DNA from: Ctenosaura bakeri
Lineage: Eukaryota > Chordata > Lepidosauria > Squamata > Iguanidae
DNA: 64,000 nucleotides
Direction: 5' to 3'
NCBI GenBank assembly: GCA_948474755.1
Contig: CAOLHI010000934.1
Coordinates: 413,195-477,194, forward strand
The position numbers and the translations under genes are program-made. Position 1 is the stretch's first letter; each line of letters begins with the position of its first letter. This document shows positions 21,851-31,974 of this stretch, one piece after another. The notes below the pieces were generated by a model, which searched no databases, was not told where the DNA came from, and was given only the letters and a program-made list of their open reading frames with translations.

Positions 21851-22881
21851 AACTGGGTCAGAACCACAGACAACCTATTACCCAAAGTGACAGTAATCAC
21901 CAGAGGCAAAACAGTGAGAAATTGAATTAATGATTTTATTTGCTTTATCCTCCCATATTGGGCAAAATTTTGCACTTGTGTAGAGTTTGTACCAAATAAT
22001 AAAAGGCAATGCAGGGTCGGAAGAAATACCCAGGGCTCTGCGGGTGCCGTGGTCCTGCAAAAGTGCAGAAAAAAAGATCAAAATGGAGTATTGTCAGGGT
22101 TCAGAAGTAACATGTTGCAATGAGTTATTTTGTAACTATTTACCCATTGCAGTAACAAACTGGAAAGGTGTTATTCTGGGGGTTGTTACAGCCAAACTGT
22201 TTTTTTATTTTTATAATGGAATGTAATGGTGTTTTTGACTGTTACTCATTACAGGGTGTGTTCTGACTCAGTCTTAGGAATGCAAAAGAGGGGAGGAAGG
22301 GTTGTGTGAGCTAGTGAGAAGCAGAGGAGCCAGCAACAGGGATGGAAAGGGAAGAGAGAGGCAGGGAGGAAGGAGGAAAAGACACATTGAAAGCATGAGC
22401 TGAACTAAAGGATTTTTTTTTAAAAAAAAATAATAGCTTGCCTTTTCTGCCTTTCTCCATGCTGCCCAAATGAAGGAAATTTCTGCTTTTGCCATAAAAA
22501 GAGTCAGTGTGATTGCATCAGGAAGGAGGAAAGAAGGCTGTCTTTCCAGGTTGGCTGCTCTGAACAGTGGCACAGGGCATACACACAGGGTTGCTGGGTT
22601 GATGTGAGCTGCGTGAGAGTGTTTCTCTCCATGTCAGAGGATGGCTGATGATGCATGAGATTTAGAGTAAATATTTAGGTGACTGGAAGATAGAAAGGGA
22701 GTGACTGAGGACTGAGTGAGTGACTATGTCTGTGTACTCTCTCATGGCATCTGGGTGCAGTTTATGTGGTAGCCATGTGGTCTGCTATTCTGTGTCTGTG
22801 CAAATGATGGGGGGAGGTCAGACAGTGCAGTCTACATAGAATTATGAATGCTTAAAATGCTTAATTATAAATGTGTAAAAT
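21851..22881. other. Unassigned sequence with a possible MITE remnant
   Basis: At 22106-22256 'agtaacatgttgcaatgagt' and 'gactgttactcattacag' are partly inverted, so a degraded MITE is possible. At 22404-22432 a T8/A10 tract occurs. The 99-codon minus-strand frame at 22274-22573 shows no domain. Confidence 0.35.
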
Positions 22882-22985
22882 GATAGAATCTTAGTGTTGG
22901 AAGGGGACACAAGAACCGCCTAATCTCACCCCCTGCCTTGTAGGAATAGACAATGAAAGCATTCCTGAAAGATGTCCATCCAGCT
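22882..22985 (-). mobile_element. CR1 LINE 3' end fragment, antisense
   Basis: 'atagaatcttagtgttggaa' then 'caccccctgcc' and 'gcattcctgaaagatgtcca' parallel the CR1 3' end at 40411-40520 ('atagaaacgtagagttggaa', 'ccaaccccctgcc'). The fragment is ~100 bp and 5' truncated. Confidence 0.6.
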
Positions 22986-23004
22986 TTGGTAATTTCCACC
23001 CTAC

Positions 23005-23117
23005 ACTTGTTATCATGCTGTTATTCCACTTTCAACATCCTGTTAAATGCTGAGGTTTGTAGTTTACTGAAGCCAAAGAGTTCTCTGGCTGAGGATTCTA
23101 AAGACCCCTCCCTAAAG
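23005..23117. mobile_element. Harbinger-like MITE fragment
   Basis: 'gctgttattccactttcaac' followed by 'gaggtttgtagtttactgaa', 'gccaaagagttctctggctg' and 'cccctccctaaa' is the left and middle part of the MITE at 35445-35635. The right arm is missing. Confidence 0.65.
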
Positions 23118-23420
23118 TGGGGGAGAGGTGAGATGGGCACAGAATCTTGGCCTTCCCTTTAGGTTCAGCCAAAACCAAACTGCTGTAGCCTCTCCCAGCC
23201 TGTGTTGTCTTCCTCCTTAATAATCTTTGAGCACACTTTGATGATGATGATGATTATTTAACCATATGTTTTCCAGCTTTCACCTGTGAAATGTTGAAGG
23301 GTGTGTGATCCCCATTTCCCTCATCACATGTAGGAGCTACATGAGAGAAGAACCTCCAGAACAAGACTTATGTCTCCTGGTTTAGTTGGGCTGCACTACT
23401 AAACTTTCTTCCGAACCCTC

Positions 23421-23521
23421 TGTGAGTGTGTGTGTGTGTGTACGTATATGTATATATACATATCTAAACACATATAAACACACACAGACAGGCATATATA
23501 CACACACGCACACACACACGG
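23421..23521. repeat. Compound alternating GT/TA/CA microsatellite
   Basis: About ten GT units pass through TACGTATATGTATATATAC into CACACA runs. Purine-pyrimidine alternation is nearly continuous and the two arms are roughly self-complementary. The CVCVCV reading frame on the minus strand is an artefact. Confidence 0.85.
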
Positions 23522-23719
23522 AGAGGGAGATGGGGCAGAGAGCGAGAGATTGGGAGAGATAGAAAAGTACCACTCAGGATATGATAGCAAAGTTATTGCA
23601 AATACCTTGGAAGCACTGAAATGAATAAACCCAGCATCCATATGTGATCATGTAGGCTTGATAGAAACCGCAGGGTAGCCATCTTTTAGGAATTTTTCAT
23701 AAGGACATTTAGTCCCAGT

Positions 23720-24140
23720 TGATCACTCAGGTTCTTCAGTTCTGACAGTGTGACAAGTTATCGCGAGGAGGCGGATGGCAGTTTAGCTGCATCTGTAATT
23801 TGAAGAGAAAATTAACCCTGAGCGTGCGATATCTGTTGACTGCATTCTCCTCCAGAACGAGGACTCTAATCAGCTTCTCTGTCACATTGTGTGAGCGGAA
23901 GAGAATGGGTTTGCTGTGAAATCTAGTGTATTTACAGCAGCTGTAACTGCTGCTGCATGCAGTACATACGCTTCCTTGACAGAACCGTGTTATCATAAAG
24001 GAACTACACAGTGCAACCAGTGGGTCTTGTATATCCTTCACCTTGGCTTTAAGGATGACCAGAAAACTCTTAATGGCTGAAAAAGTGGTGTGCACAGGCT
24101 TATGACTGGAAGAACAGCATGGGCCATAAGAACACATCTT
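23720..24140. other. Repeat-free segment, candidate conserved non-coding element
   Basis: Unlike its AT-rich surroundings this segment keeps several CpG dinucleotides ('gttatcgcgaggaggcgg', 'gagcgtgcgatatc') and no repeat signature. The minus strand has a 133-codon open frame (23736-24137) with many cysteine pairs but no domain that I recognise. It could be a regulatory element or, less likely, an exon-bearing piece; no good splice-site pair frames it. Confidence 0.3.
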
Positions 24141-24406
24141 GTTTCAAAAATGGAGATCAGCTATAAATGCAAAACTACGTAAAGTGTGTTGAAAAATCTC
24201 AGTTTTGTATGTCCCCTGTGATTAATGCTATGCTAAATCTGTCCCTCTAGTTGCATAAAATCCTTCCATCAATGTGAAAGTAATTTTCCCTATTTCTTTT
24301 TCACAGTGTAGAATTTCAGATGCATTTCTGATAGAGAAATGGAGTCAGCAGTTCAATTTACCTGTGAACACCTAGTCACAGAAACATGGGGCTTTTAACA
24401 GACTCA

Positions 24407-24898
24407 GGCCCTTTCCACACCAGGAAGTTAAAATGGGCCAAGGTGTCCTGTCACTGAGGTCATCCGCAGCTTGGATCAGACTAGGTTCAGACTATTTACC
24501 TTAGTCCGCACCTTAGTCCGATCCAAGATGCCCCCAATGGTTCTCCAGCGTGCTAAGTGAAGACCGGAAAAAACCCGATCTTTCAATCAAACGCCATTGC
24601 GTTCCTCTTCACTTGTGCAGATGTGCAGGCTTGCACCAATGCGAGCCTGTGATCAGCGGAGGGCACGCTGTGGGTGTGGCCAACGTCAGCAGTTGGTCTG
24701 GACCCATGAAGAACAGGAAGCTGCCATTTTGTAAGTCTGAGCAGTGCGGATCTATAGACCTTGTACTGCTCCGATTTGCCCTGGACCAAAGGAGGAGCCC
24801 TGCAGAAGGGCTTAAGGGAGAGTCCGTGTTGCTTCGACCCAAGAAGAATCAGTGAGTAATGGCACAGTGCAATTCACTCGCCTTGTGTGGGAAGGGCC
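24407..24898 (+). mobile_element. ~492-bp Harbinger-like non-autonomous element, copy B
   Basis: The ends GGCCCTTTCCACACCAGG and, reversed, GGCCCTTCCCACACAAGG are inverted repeats, flanked by identical triplets TCA (24404-24406 and 24899-24901). It is homologous over most of its length to copy A at 20187-20684 read on the opposite strand. It shares the 'gagcagtgcggatcta' and 'gggcttaagggagagtcc' blocks. The 101-codon plus-strand frame 24550-24855 is discussed as a finding. Confidence 0.8.
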
Positions 24899-24901
24899 TC
24901 A

Positions 24902-26320
24902 GTCATTACTCAGCACCAGGTTTTGGAATATGTAAAGATAGGGAACTTATAAAAGTACTAATAAATGAGTTGCATTTAGACAGCCAAGACCCATGGGTTA
25001 TGATTTTTTAAAGTAACTATTTACTTCCTCTTTCCTCAATAGGAATTACTTATTAATAACTACTTTTCACCCTGGATACTGTGAGTTGCTTGCCTGTGAT
25101 ACAAAACATGTCTACCTTCCATCCACCTTGTTGCTATTTCAACACTTACCACAAAGCATAAGGCACTAGCACGAGTCACCACATGAGCCTGTACTCAATC
25201 CATGTGATTTTCCTTCTCCACCATTTAGTGACCTGATACCACAAAAACTATCCTTCATTATGTTATAGTCATCATACTCTACAATTTTTCTGCAAAAATA
25301 AACTCTATCATTTTTCAGATTCTTAAAAGAGAGGATTGCCATGACTCCAAAGCTCAGTCCAGCATGATCAATGGAGTTGTTTCAACTTTTTCATATTCAG
25401 CAAAAGGTTTATAAAAAGGAGTTTGGCATACATAGCAAAATTAGAATCTAGGACTGACTGGTCTTACAATATCATAGAAAGGGTTGGTAAGCCCTCCTCC
25501 ATGTCACATGTCAGCACATGGTCACAAACATACTGATAGGGCAAAAGAAAAAAAAATTCCATCAGGCTTTGGTTACAAAGTCATAAGAATTTTGATGCTA
25601 ACAACTAGCTTACACTTGCAATCTGCAGAGCTTTCTCTGGGCTAGTCCCATTCAATAAGTTTTATACCGTGGCTATGGTAGGATTACCATATTCTGGAAA
25701 GCAAAAAAGAGGACATATTTACCCAGCAACTACTTCAGACCACAGATCACTATGACTACTTTCCCTTTAAGTAAACTATAAGCTCCAGGCAGTTGTAAAA
25801 GGAGTCATTGTTCCTCAGCTGAGCCACTCCAACAGACAAAGCAGACTTTTCTTTTTTTTATTAAAATGTTTTTAATACAAAGCAGACTTTTCTTGTAGCC
25901 AGGCCCTGTCCTGTTGGGGTAGCAGGATAATTTTCTCCTCTCCCCTGTTCTCCTCCCTGACAGGCCCTATCCTTAGGATGGAAGAAGATGGCTGCAGTGG
26001 CCCTGGCCTAGCTAGGAGCCAGTGAGTCGCCTGGTAACCCCCATTGGCAAAGGCAGACTGGTTTGCAGGTTTCCCTCATTCTGCTTTAACCTGACATGTT
26101 TCTCTTCTTTTACCACAGAGTTCTACTACCTGATCACCTGTTTATTCCAGTCTGGTCCTTGTAAGAACATCTGGACATTTTAAAAATAGAAACTTTAGCT
26201 CTGAAAAGGAAGATGTATTCAGGAACCTGGAGGATGGAAATTTTAGCCCAGACTTGTCCTAGAAAAGGAAAACATATGATAACCTGACACTACTGGCAGT
26301 AATTAAAGATGCATTTGAAC
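24902..26320. other. Unassigned sequence
   Basis: No gene or confident repeat is recognised over 1.4 kb. A direct repeat 'acaaagcagacttttctt' occurs at 25836 and 25877, separated by a poly-T tract, which suggests the target duplication of a tiny retroposed A/T insertion. Confidence 0.4.
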
Positions 26321-26322
26321 TA

Positions 26323-26821
26323 CAGAAGCCCCTCCACATTTGCAAGGGTTAGGAGAAGAGAACTCTTGCAAAAATGGAAAAGTTGTGAATAACTCCCACC
26401 CCTGTGGTTTCCCTCTAGAGCTCCCCCTCCCATTCCTTTGCTTCTGGCTCCAGCCTTGGTGCTGGAGGAGAAAAAAGACACAGTAAAGGGCTTTCCATTG
26501 AATGGGAAAAGAACACAGTTTCTTACTCTTAGTCCCTTCTGGTGACCTTCTTGAAAAGGGAGGTGTAGGAGCAAAGTGAGCACCTGACCAATCAGCAGTC
26601 ATTACAAAGCAGAAACTGCAGCCAATGAGAGAGAGGACACTCCTCCAACAGTGGGAGGAGAATCTTTGCTCTCTCCAAAACAACGACCATTTTAAACACA
26701 AGCCTGGCAAGCCTGGGGTGAGGAATGCAAGGGAATGGGGGTAGGAACATGTGAGCAACGAAGCACCTTGTGAATAATCAAATTTATGATGGTCAAACCC
26801 ACAAATGTAGAGGGAGGACTG
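26323..26821. mobile_element. Complete Tigger-like non-autonomous DNA transposon
   Basis: The left end CAGAAGCCCCTCCACATTTG and the reversed right end CAGTCCTCCCTCTACATTTG are inverted repeats (about 16 of 20 positions), bounded by TA on both sides (26321-26322, 26822-26823). TA duplication and CAG termini fit Tc1/mariner-superfamily Tigger elements. At 499 bp it is too short for a transposase. The minus-strand 151-codon frame crossing it shows no DDE or HTH motif and runs past the terminus. Confidence 0.75.
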
Positions 26822-26823
26822 TA

Positions 26824-27594
26824 CACAGGCATATTAATTTCCTACTACTTTATTTGTCATGAGACTGTCCAAAAAAATCCAGACATTTGTTGCTTGGGGA
26901 CCACTTGGAATTTTTTGCTATGTAGCAGTCTTCCACTCCACTAAGCTACAATTCCCAGGTTACCTCAAGTTACCAAGTTACACTTACACTACAGAATTAA
27001 AATGGCTTAATCCTCGTTTTGGCTCTTCTCAGGATACCTTAATAATTTCTAAGTAACTCACCAAGGGACAAATCTCAGGGCTCCCTAGGGTGGTACTAGA
27101 ACAATTAAGGTGGTACAAAGCTTAAATCAGTGTCTACAGGAGAACTTCTGGTAGCCCATGCTGCTTATGAACCACTAATGAAATTGTCATAATTATGATG
27201 GAAAGGATATAGTTGTTTTTCTTGAAGTTACAGTTACTATTATATATCCATCCATGTATATATTCATATTTTCTGATTTATTTTAGGTATGCTGTATCCT
27301 AATTTTGTGAGATAATTCAATAATTTTCTGTTGAGATATATATAATCCTGCTCACTTTTTAGATGGGAAAACAAGACCTTCCAAGACCCACTCCAACTCT
27401 CTAACCAGGCTAGCCAGATGCATTGGCTCTCAGTGTGTGCCATTTAACATATTTGTAACAGAAAGAATTTGAGGTTCCAAATAGCCAAATGTGTGAGAAA
27501 ATAAAACAGATAAATTTGTCCATCCCTAACCTGATCCTCAAGTGAAATGATATATCATTAGATACCAAAATCAGAACCATCCATTCCACATTAT
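26824..27594. other. Unassigned sequence
   Basis: No gene is recognised. A short motif at 26935-26960 ('aagctacaattcccaggtt') resembles hAT/MITE interior words but is too short to assign. Confidence 0.4.
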
Positions 27595-27891
27595 CTCTCA
27601 TTTCTATGTATGGTTGTGAAAGCTGGACAGTGAAGAAAGCTTTGAAGTATGGTACTGGAGGAGAGTTCTGCAGGTAGCATGGGCTGCCCAAAAGATAAAT
27701 AAATGGCTCAAGGAGCAAATTAAGCCTGAGCTTTTATTAAAAGCCAAAAAGACTAGCCTAAGGCTATTGTAATTTGAACCTAACGTGAACAAAGTGACTC
27801 ATTGGAAAAGATTATTATGCTTGGTAAAGTAAAAAGCACCCCTGGAAGACTCAGTTCATGTCATCATAGGTAAAAGCTGACTGGAAGACAC
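27595..27891 (+). mobile_element. Bov-B (RTE) LINE 3' end
   Basis: Plus-strand translation at about 27605-27640 gives MYGCESWTVKKA, the conserved YGCESWT(V/M)(K)KA motif near the C-terminus of Bov-B/RTE ORF2. Later words (LIGKDYYAW, for the L.GK.MLG region) follow in other frames. The coding frame is broken by stops and small deletions. Bov-B supplies the machinery that moves the Sauria-type SINEs of this window. Confidence 0.7.
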
Positions 27892-27894
27892 ATA

Positions 27895-28237
27895 GGCCCT
27901 TTCTGCAGCAGTTTCCCATCCCACAATGGGGACAGGAGAAGGACAGGACCGTGATGACACTTCTGTATGATGTCATTGTGGTCCCGTCCTCCTCCTATCC
28001 CCAGGCAGTGCAATCACAGATTAAATCATTTCCATGTCAATGACCCATGACCATCCCAGACTTATTGGGAAAGTACCCGGCTGTGCTGCAGAAGGTAGAG
28101 GTGTGGCCATAGTACTCTCTTCCACAGGGAACCAGTTGGTGCAGAGGGGAGCACTCCCATTGCACTCCCCTCCTGACAAAACCGCCGCTAGGATCCCCAC
28201 TGGACATCTTCCCTGAAAGGTAGGTGCAGAAAAGGCC
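27895..28237. mobile_element. Harbinger-like MITE, third subfamily
   Basis: The ends GGCCCTTTCTGCA and, reversed, GGCCTTTTCTGCA are inverted repeats with one mismatch, flanked by identical triplets ATA (27892-27894, 28238-28240). The 343-bp interior is GC-rich and non-coding. Several overlapping short frames inside are chance. Confidence 0.7.
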
Positions 28238-28240
28238 ATA

Positions 28241-28639
28241 AATAGCAGCAGCCACAGCTCTTCTCAGGCTGCATTTCTGAATCCTTGCCCTTTTGCTTTG
28301 TATTACAGAATTCAATAAGAGAGGTGAGAACTCAGCAAGCCCCTGTTTGTAACATCACAGCCTCTCCCTTGACCACACAAAAATCAGACAGCACTCAGGA
28401 AACGTCAGCTACAAAAAGAACATTTAGTCAATGTGCATGTGCCAGAAGAAAGCATTCTCCATTTTAAAAAAATAATGTTGGACTGAGTTATCCTGCTCAA
28501 ATACCCCTGAGTTATTCACCAAGGTATAACTTTTATTTATGATGATTGCCCTTCTGCTGCTACACTGCTCCAGAAAATAAAATGGAACAAATGAAGAGAG
28601 GGATCCAAGAGCAAAGAAAAGGCTGGCATCTGAATTTTT
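28241..28639. other. Unassigned sequence
   Basis: No gene or named repeat is recognised. Confidence 0.4.
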
Positions 28640-29220
28640 GATGCAGTCTATGCATTCTCATTATAGCATTGTCTTTTTGTATTACTTTTGATTTATAACG
28701 TAATTGGGGAACTATAGAAATGTTAATGGGAATGATGCTGTTCTGAATATGACAAAGTTGTTTACTAATTATTGCCTTTAACTTAGGCTAATTTTGATAG
28801 TAGTTAAAATTGCAAGGATTTTCTTTTTCTCTCCTCCTTGTAAATATCATCCGCACTGACAACTTCCATGTTTATGATTCCCTAACCACCAGAATCCCCC
28901 CCTTTAAAATTAGGGATGCATAAATAATATTTTTTAAAGAAAATGCAAACAAAAAAAAAAGTTGAATAGCAAACCTTAAGGCAAGCGTATTTGTTCCATT
29001 AAATCTTGAGATGAGAAATTGTTGCTTGGGAGTTTATTTATTTCGCAACATACAGTGTGCTGCTCATTATCTTAGGGGAGATAGAGAATGCTGGAATGAT
29101 TATTAGTGTGTTCGGTAATGAGATTACTGAACCATTTGCCGTTGGATTTTTTTTGTGTTGTGTGTGATGCATAATTACAGGGCTTTATTTACAGTGGGTT
29201 GGGTTCTTCCTCCCCCCACT
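28640..29220. other. Repeat-free AT-rich segment, candidate conserved non-coding element
   Basis: No dispersed-repeat hallmark is visible. It has many TAAT cores and balanced words such as 'gtgttcggtaatgagatt' followed by 'actgaaccatttgccgttgg', and 'gatgcataattacag' (octamer/homeodomain-like). No frame of interest is present. A 9-11 base A run sits near 28951. Confidence 0.35.
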
Positions 29221-29624
29221 CCATTTTAATGATCCACATTTTCTTTTCTTTGTCTGAAGGATACCATCCTTTCCGTCTCTGAATTAGTGCACCACTGTTT
29301 GTACCTCTCATATTGATACAGTAAAAAGATGATTATAGACAGCTTGTGTAGAGCAGAGAATTGCAATGTTGAAGGCCTCAACAGCAATACTTCTCTGGCC
29401 CAGTGGCTGCAAATTATTTGTGTATTTTAGTTGTATTTGATATAAGCATCAGTTGCAGATCATCATTCTGAATTCTGAAGTTGCTCTTTTTTGGATAATG
29501 TTCCTAGAATTCTTCTAGGCCAAGTGTTTTGCAAATTGTCAGTTTTCTAAGTCAGAATATTGGCTGCTTATAGTCAATGCCAGATTGGTACCCGTGCTAA
29601 TCACAGCTAGTTATTTATGTATTT

Positions 29625-29929
29625 TTTTATTCTATTAAAATATTTACATTCTGTATCCAAGGATCTTAGGGCAGCGTATAATAAAAAACAGTGGAACAAT
29701 AATAATTTAAAGGCTAAAAGCATAAAGAACCTTGTAACACTTAGGACAGAATAAAAGCGGTTAAAGGAACTTAAAACAATTTTAAACCACTCATGTACTG
29801 ATTTGTTGAGATCAATCATTCCTCTAAAGGGTCAGTAAAAACAAAACAAAATATGTTTTTACTTGGTGCCAGAATGACCACAGCATTGGCACCCATTGGG
29901 CCTCTAAGGGAAAGGTATTCCATAACTGG
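29625..29929 (-). mobile_element. L2-like LINE 3' end, antisense
   Basis: The plus strand shows 'attctgtatccaaggatctt' then 'agggcagcgtataataaaaa' and A-rich AAAATTAAA text, the reverse of the L2-like tail. It ends with 'gggcctctaagggaaaggta' and 'ttccataactgg', which is the reverse of the WNSLP-encoding segment seen in sense at 11050-11080. Confidence 0.55.
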
Positions 29930-30372
29930 ATATTGACAAGCTGGAAAGTGTCCAGAGGAGGGAAAACAAAATGTAAAAGGCCTCGAAACCACTCAGTCCT
30001 ATGAGGGGTGGCTTAGAGAGCTGGCTATATTTGACTTGGAGAAAGGAAGGTTAAGAGGTAACATGATACCTATGTTTAAATATTTGGAGGTATATCATGT
30101 GGAAGATGGTGCAAACTTTTTCTGCTGCTCTGGGAGACTAGGACACAGAACAATGACTTCAAACTACAGGAAAAGGGATTCCACCTAAACATTAAGAAGA
30201 GCTTCCTGGCAATAAGAGCAGTTCAAAAGTGGAATGTGCTGCCCTGGAGTGTGGTGAAGTCTCCTTCTTTGGAGATTTTCAAATAGAGATGGTCATCTGT
30301 TGGGAATGCTTTGATTGCATGACAGGGGATTGCACTGGATGGCCCTCGTGGCCTCTTCCAGCTCTGTGAACT
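29930..30372 (+). mobile_element. CR1 LINE 3' end
   Basis: The plus strand reads 'acaagctggaaagtgtccag', 'gatacctatgtttaaatatt', 'gtggaatgtgctgccctgga' and 'ttgcactggatggccctcg'. These words parallel the reverse complement of 40440-40870, the longer CR1 copy, in the same order. The encoded C-terminal motif (QKWNVLPWSVVKSPS) is the CR1 counterpart of [14 protein letters not shown] there. It is 5' truncated. Confidence 0.8.
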
Positions 30373-31434
30373 GGAGTGCCATAGCAGAGAAGACCCTATT
30401 CCATGTCCTCTCTCAGCATATTGATATGACTGATGGATGAAGAGGAGTTTCTCTTGAGCTGACCCCTGATCTTGTACCCAGAGTAAATTGATAGTCAGGG
30501 CAACTAAGGTTGTTTTGATACCACACCTCGGCCTGAAACCAGACTGAAGAATATCTAGATAAGGCATTTCCTTCAAGAATGCCTGAAGTTGTCCAGCCAC
30601 TTCATGCTCAAGCACACAGTGAACACTAAGAACACTTCTCATTCAAAAAGTCACTCCCAGTTTTGGGGGAAAATGTCCATAAGAACCCAGCCCCTTTCTT
30701 AAAAATAGTGACAGTGCCCCTGAATACTTGCAGAGAATTCAAAGTGGCAAAACAAAACTTGGGAGGGATGTCAGGCAGCATGAAGGTCACACATGGGCTG
30801 TAGGATATGGTATGTGGCTCACACGTTGTTTTTGGCCCACCTCTTCCCTAAATGTATAAAGCAGCTTGGTACCCAGTTAGATTATTAGTTATTAGAGTAT
30901 TCCTCTCAGTTTCAGGAACAGGCAGTCTTCAGTTTTGTGCATTCCATTTCGGTTCTTTGACTAAAAACTTGAGGTCTGTCTATATGAGTTAGGAAAAACT
31001 GAGATCACTGAGAATTAAGGTAAAGGGCTTGTGTGAGCCTCTCCTCTGATTTGCTTTCAATGTTAGAAGTCTACTTTCTCTTCCATTCCTTGCTGATTAT
31101 CCTTCCCAAGTTTTTTTCTCTCTCAGTAATATCTTTTAGAGAGAGAGATTCTTTATTTTGTCAGGTCTGTCCCGGGAAGAGGTAATGGGGGCAATTTCAC
31201 AGGGCACAAACAGCTGCTGACCTTCACTCTGCCATATTGTTTTCCCAATTCTCCCATAGACATGGGGCTTTTTAGAACAGCAGTGGCAGGACTCCTGAAG
31301 TTATGTCTGTCCTGAGTAAGGAGAGAAAGACTATTTGAAAATATTTGAAAAATGGTTGAAAAATGTATTTCAGGAATCTCTGATAAGAAAAATCCTAGAC
31401 TGATGAGAATCTTCACCATTCGAGATTTATTTTT
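30373..31434. other. Unassigned sequence
   Basis: No gene or confident repeat is recognised. The 139-codon minus-strand frame that starts near 30642 runs into the antisense of the CR1 end and is not a gene. Confidence 0.4.
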
Positions 31435-31740
31435 CACAAAATTTTGTAAGTGGTTGCTCTGAACAGAAAACAGTATTTTCCAAGCAAGAAACAGCATTTT
31501 CTGCACAGAGAATAATATTTCTGCATGGGAAAAAGCTGTTTCCAGTTCAGAAAATGCTGTAACTGGTGACTCATTTTGCGCAAAATTTGTACCTGGTTGA
31601 TCTACATACAAAACAGTATTTTCTGTGAAGGAAACAGTTTCCCCCCTCTGTTTTCAGAAAACGCTGTTTCCTGTGCAGACAATGCTGTTCTCTGTGCAAA
31701 TCCATCAGGCATAAATTTTGCACAGAATAATTTCCAAAGT
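31435..31740. repeat. Self-complementary minisatellite-like region
   Basis: Units built on CAGAAAACAG, GCATTTTCTG and GCTGTTTCC(T)GTGCAG recur at roughly 20-25-base spacing from 31456 to 31700, in both orientations. Longer words 'gcgcaaaatttgtacctgg' (31578) and 'aaattttgcacagaataatt' (31714) bracket the block. The alternation makes hairpins likely. The 152- and 70-codon minus-strand frames here contain imperfect repeats such as FSVQKMLFLAWKILFSVQ and are produced by the DNA repeat. Confidence 0.6.
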
Positions 31741-31974
31741 GTGAATAGGCCTCAAAAACTGTGCAGTTTTCGAAGACTTTCAAACAGAAGGAAGAAAACC
31801 ACTAAAATTACTAATTGCTTCTTTTGAGAAGAAAATTAGAGAAGAATTACATCATTGGGCCTGAGCACACAACATGGCCACGGTTGCTGAATGTAGATGT
31901 TCAAAGTCTTGACAGTCAGTAACCTTTGTCAATTCTTTGCAAATTGAGTAATGTTTTACTGGCAGAAGCTTGCG
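31741..31974. other. Unassigned sequence
   Basis: Nothing is recognised here. Confidence 0.4.

Noticed and set aside
22106..22256. MITE with GTAAC/GTTAC ends
   Set aside because: The inverted matches are short and no target duplication is visible; left only as a note in the unassigned interval.
23399..23641. Cysteine/valine-repeat peptide near the GT tract
   Set aside because: It is a product of the dinucleotide repeat, in two overlapping frames.
26303..26758. 151-codon minus-strand frame as a transposase
   Set aside because: It lies in a 499-bp non-autonomous Tigger-like element, extends past its terminus, and shows no helix-turn-helix or DDE motifs.
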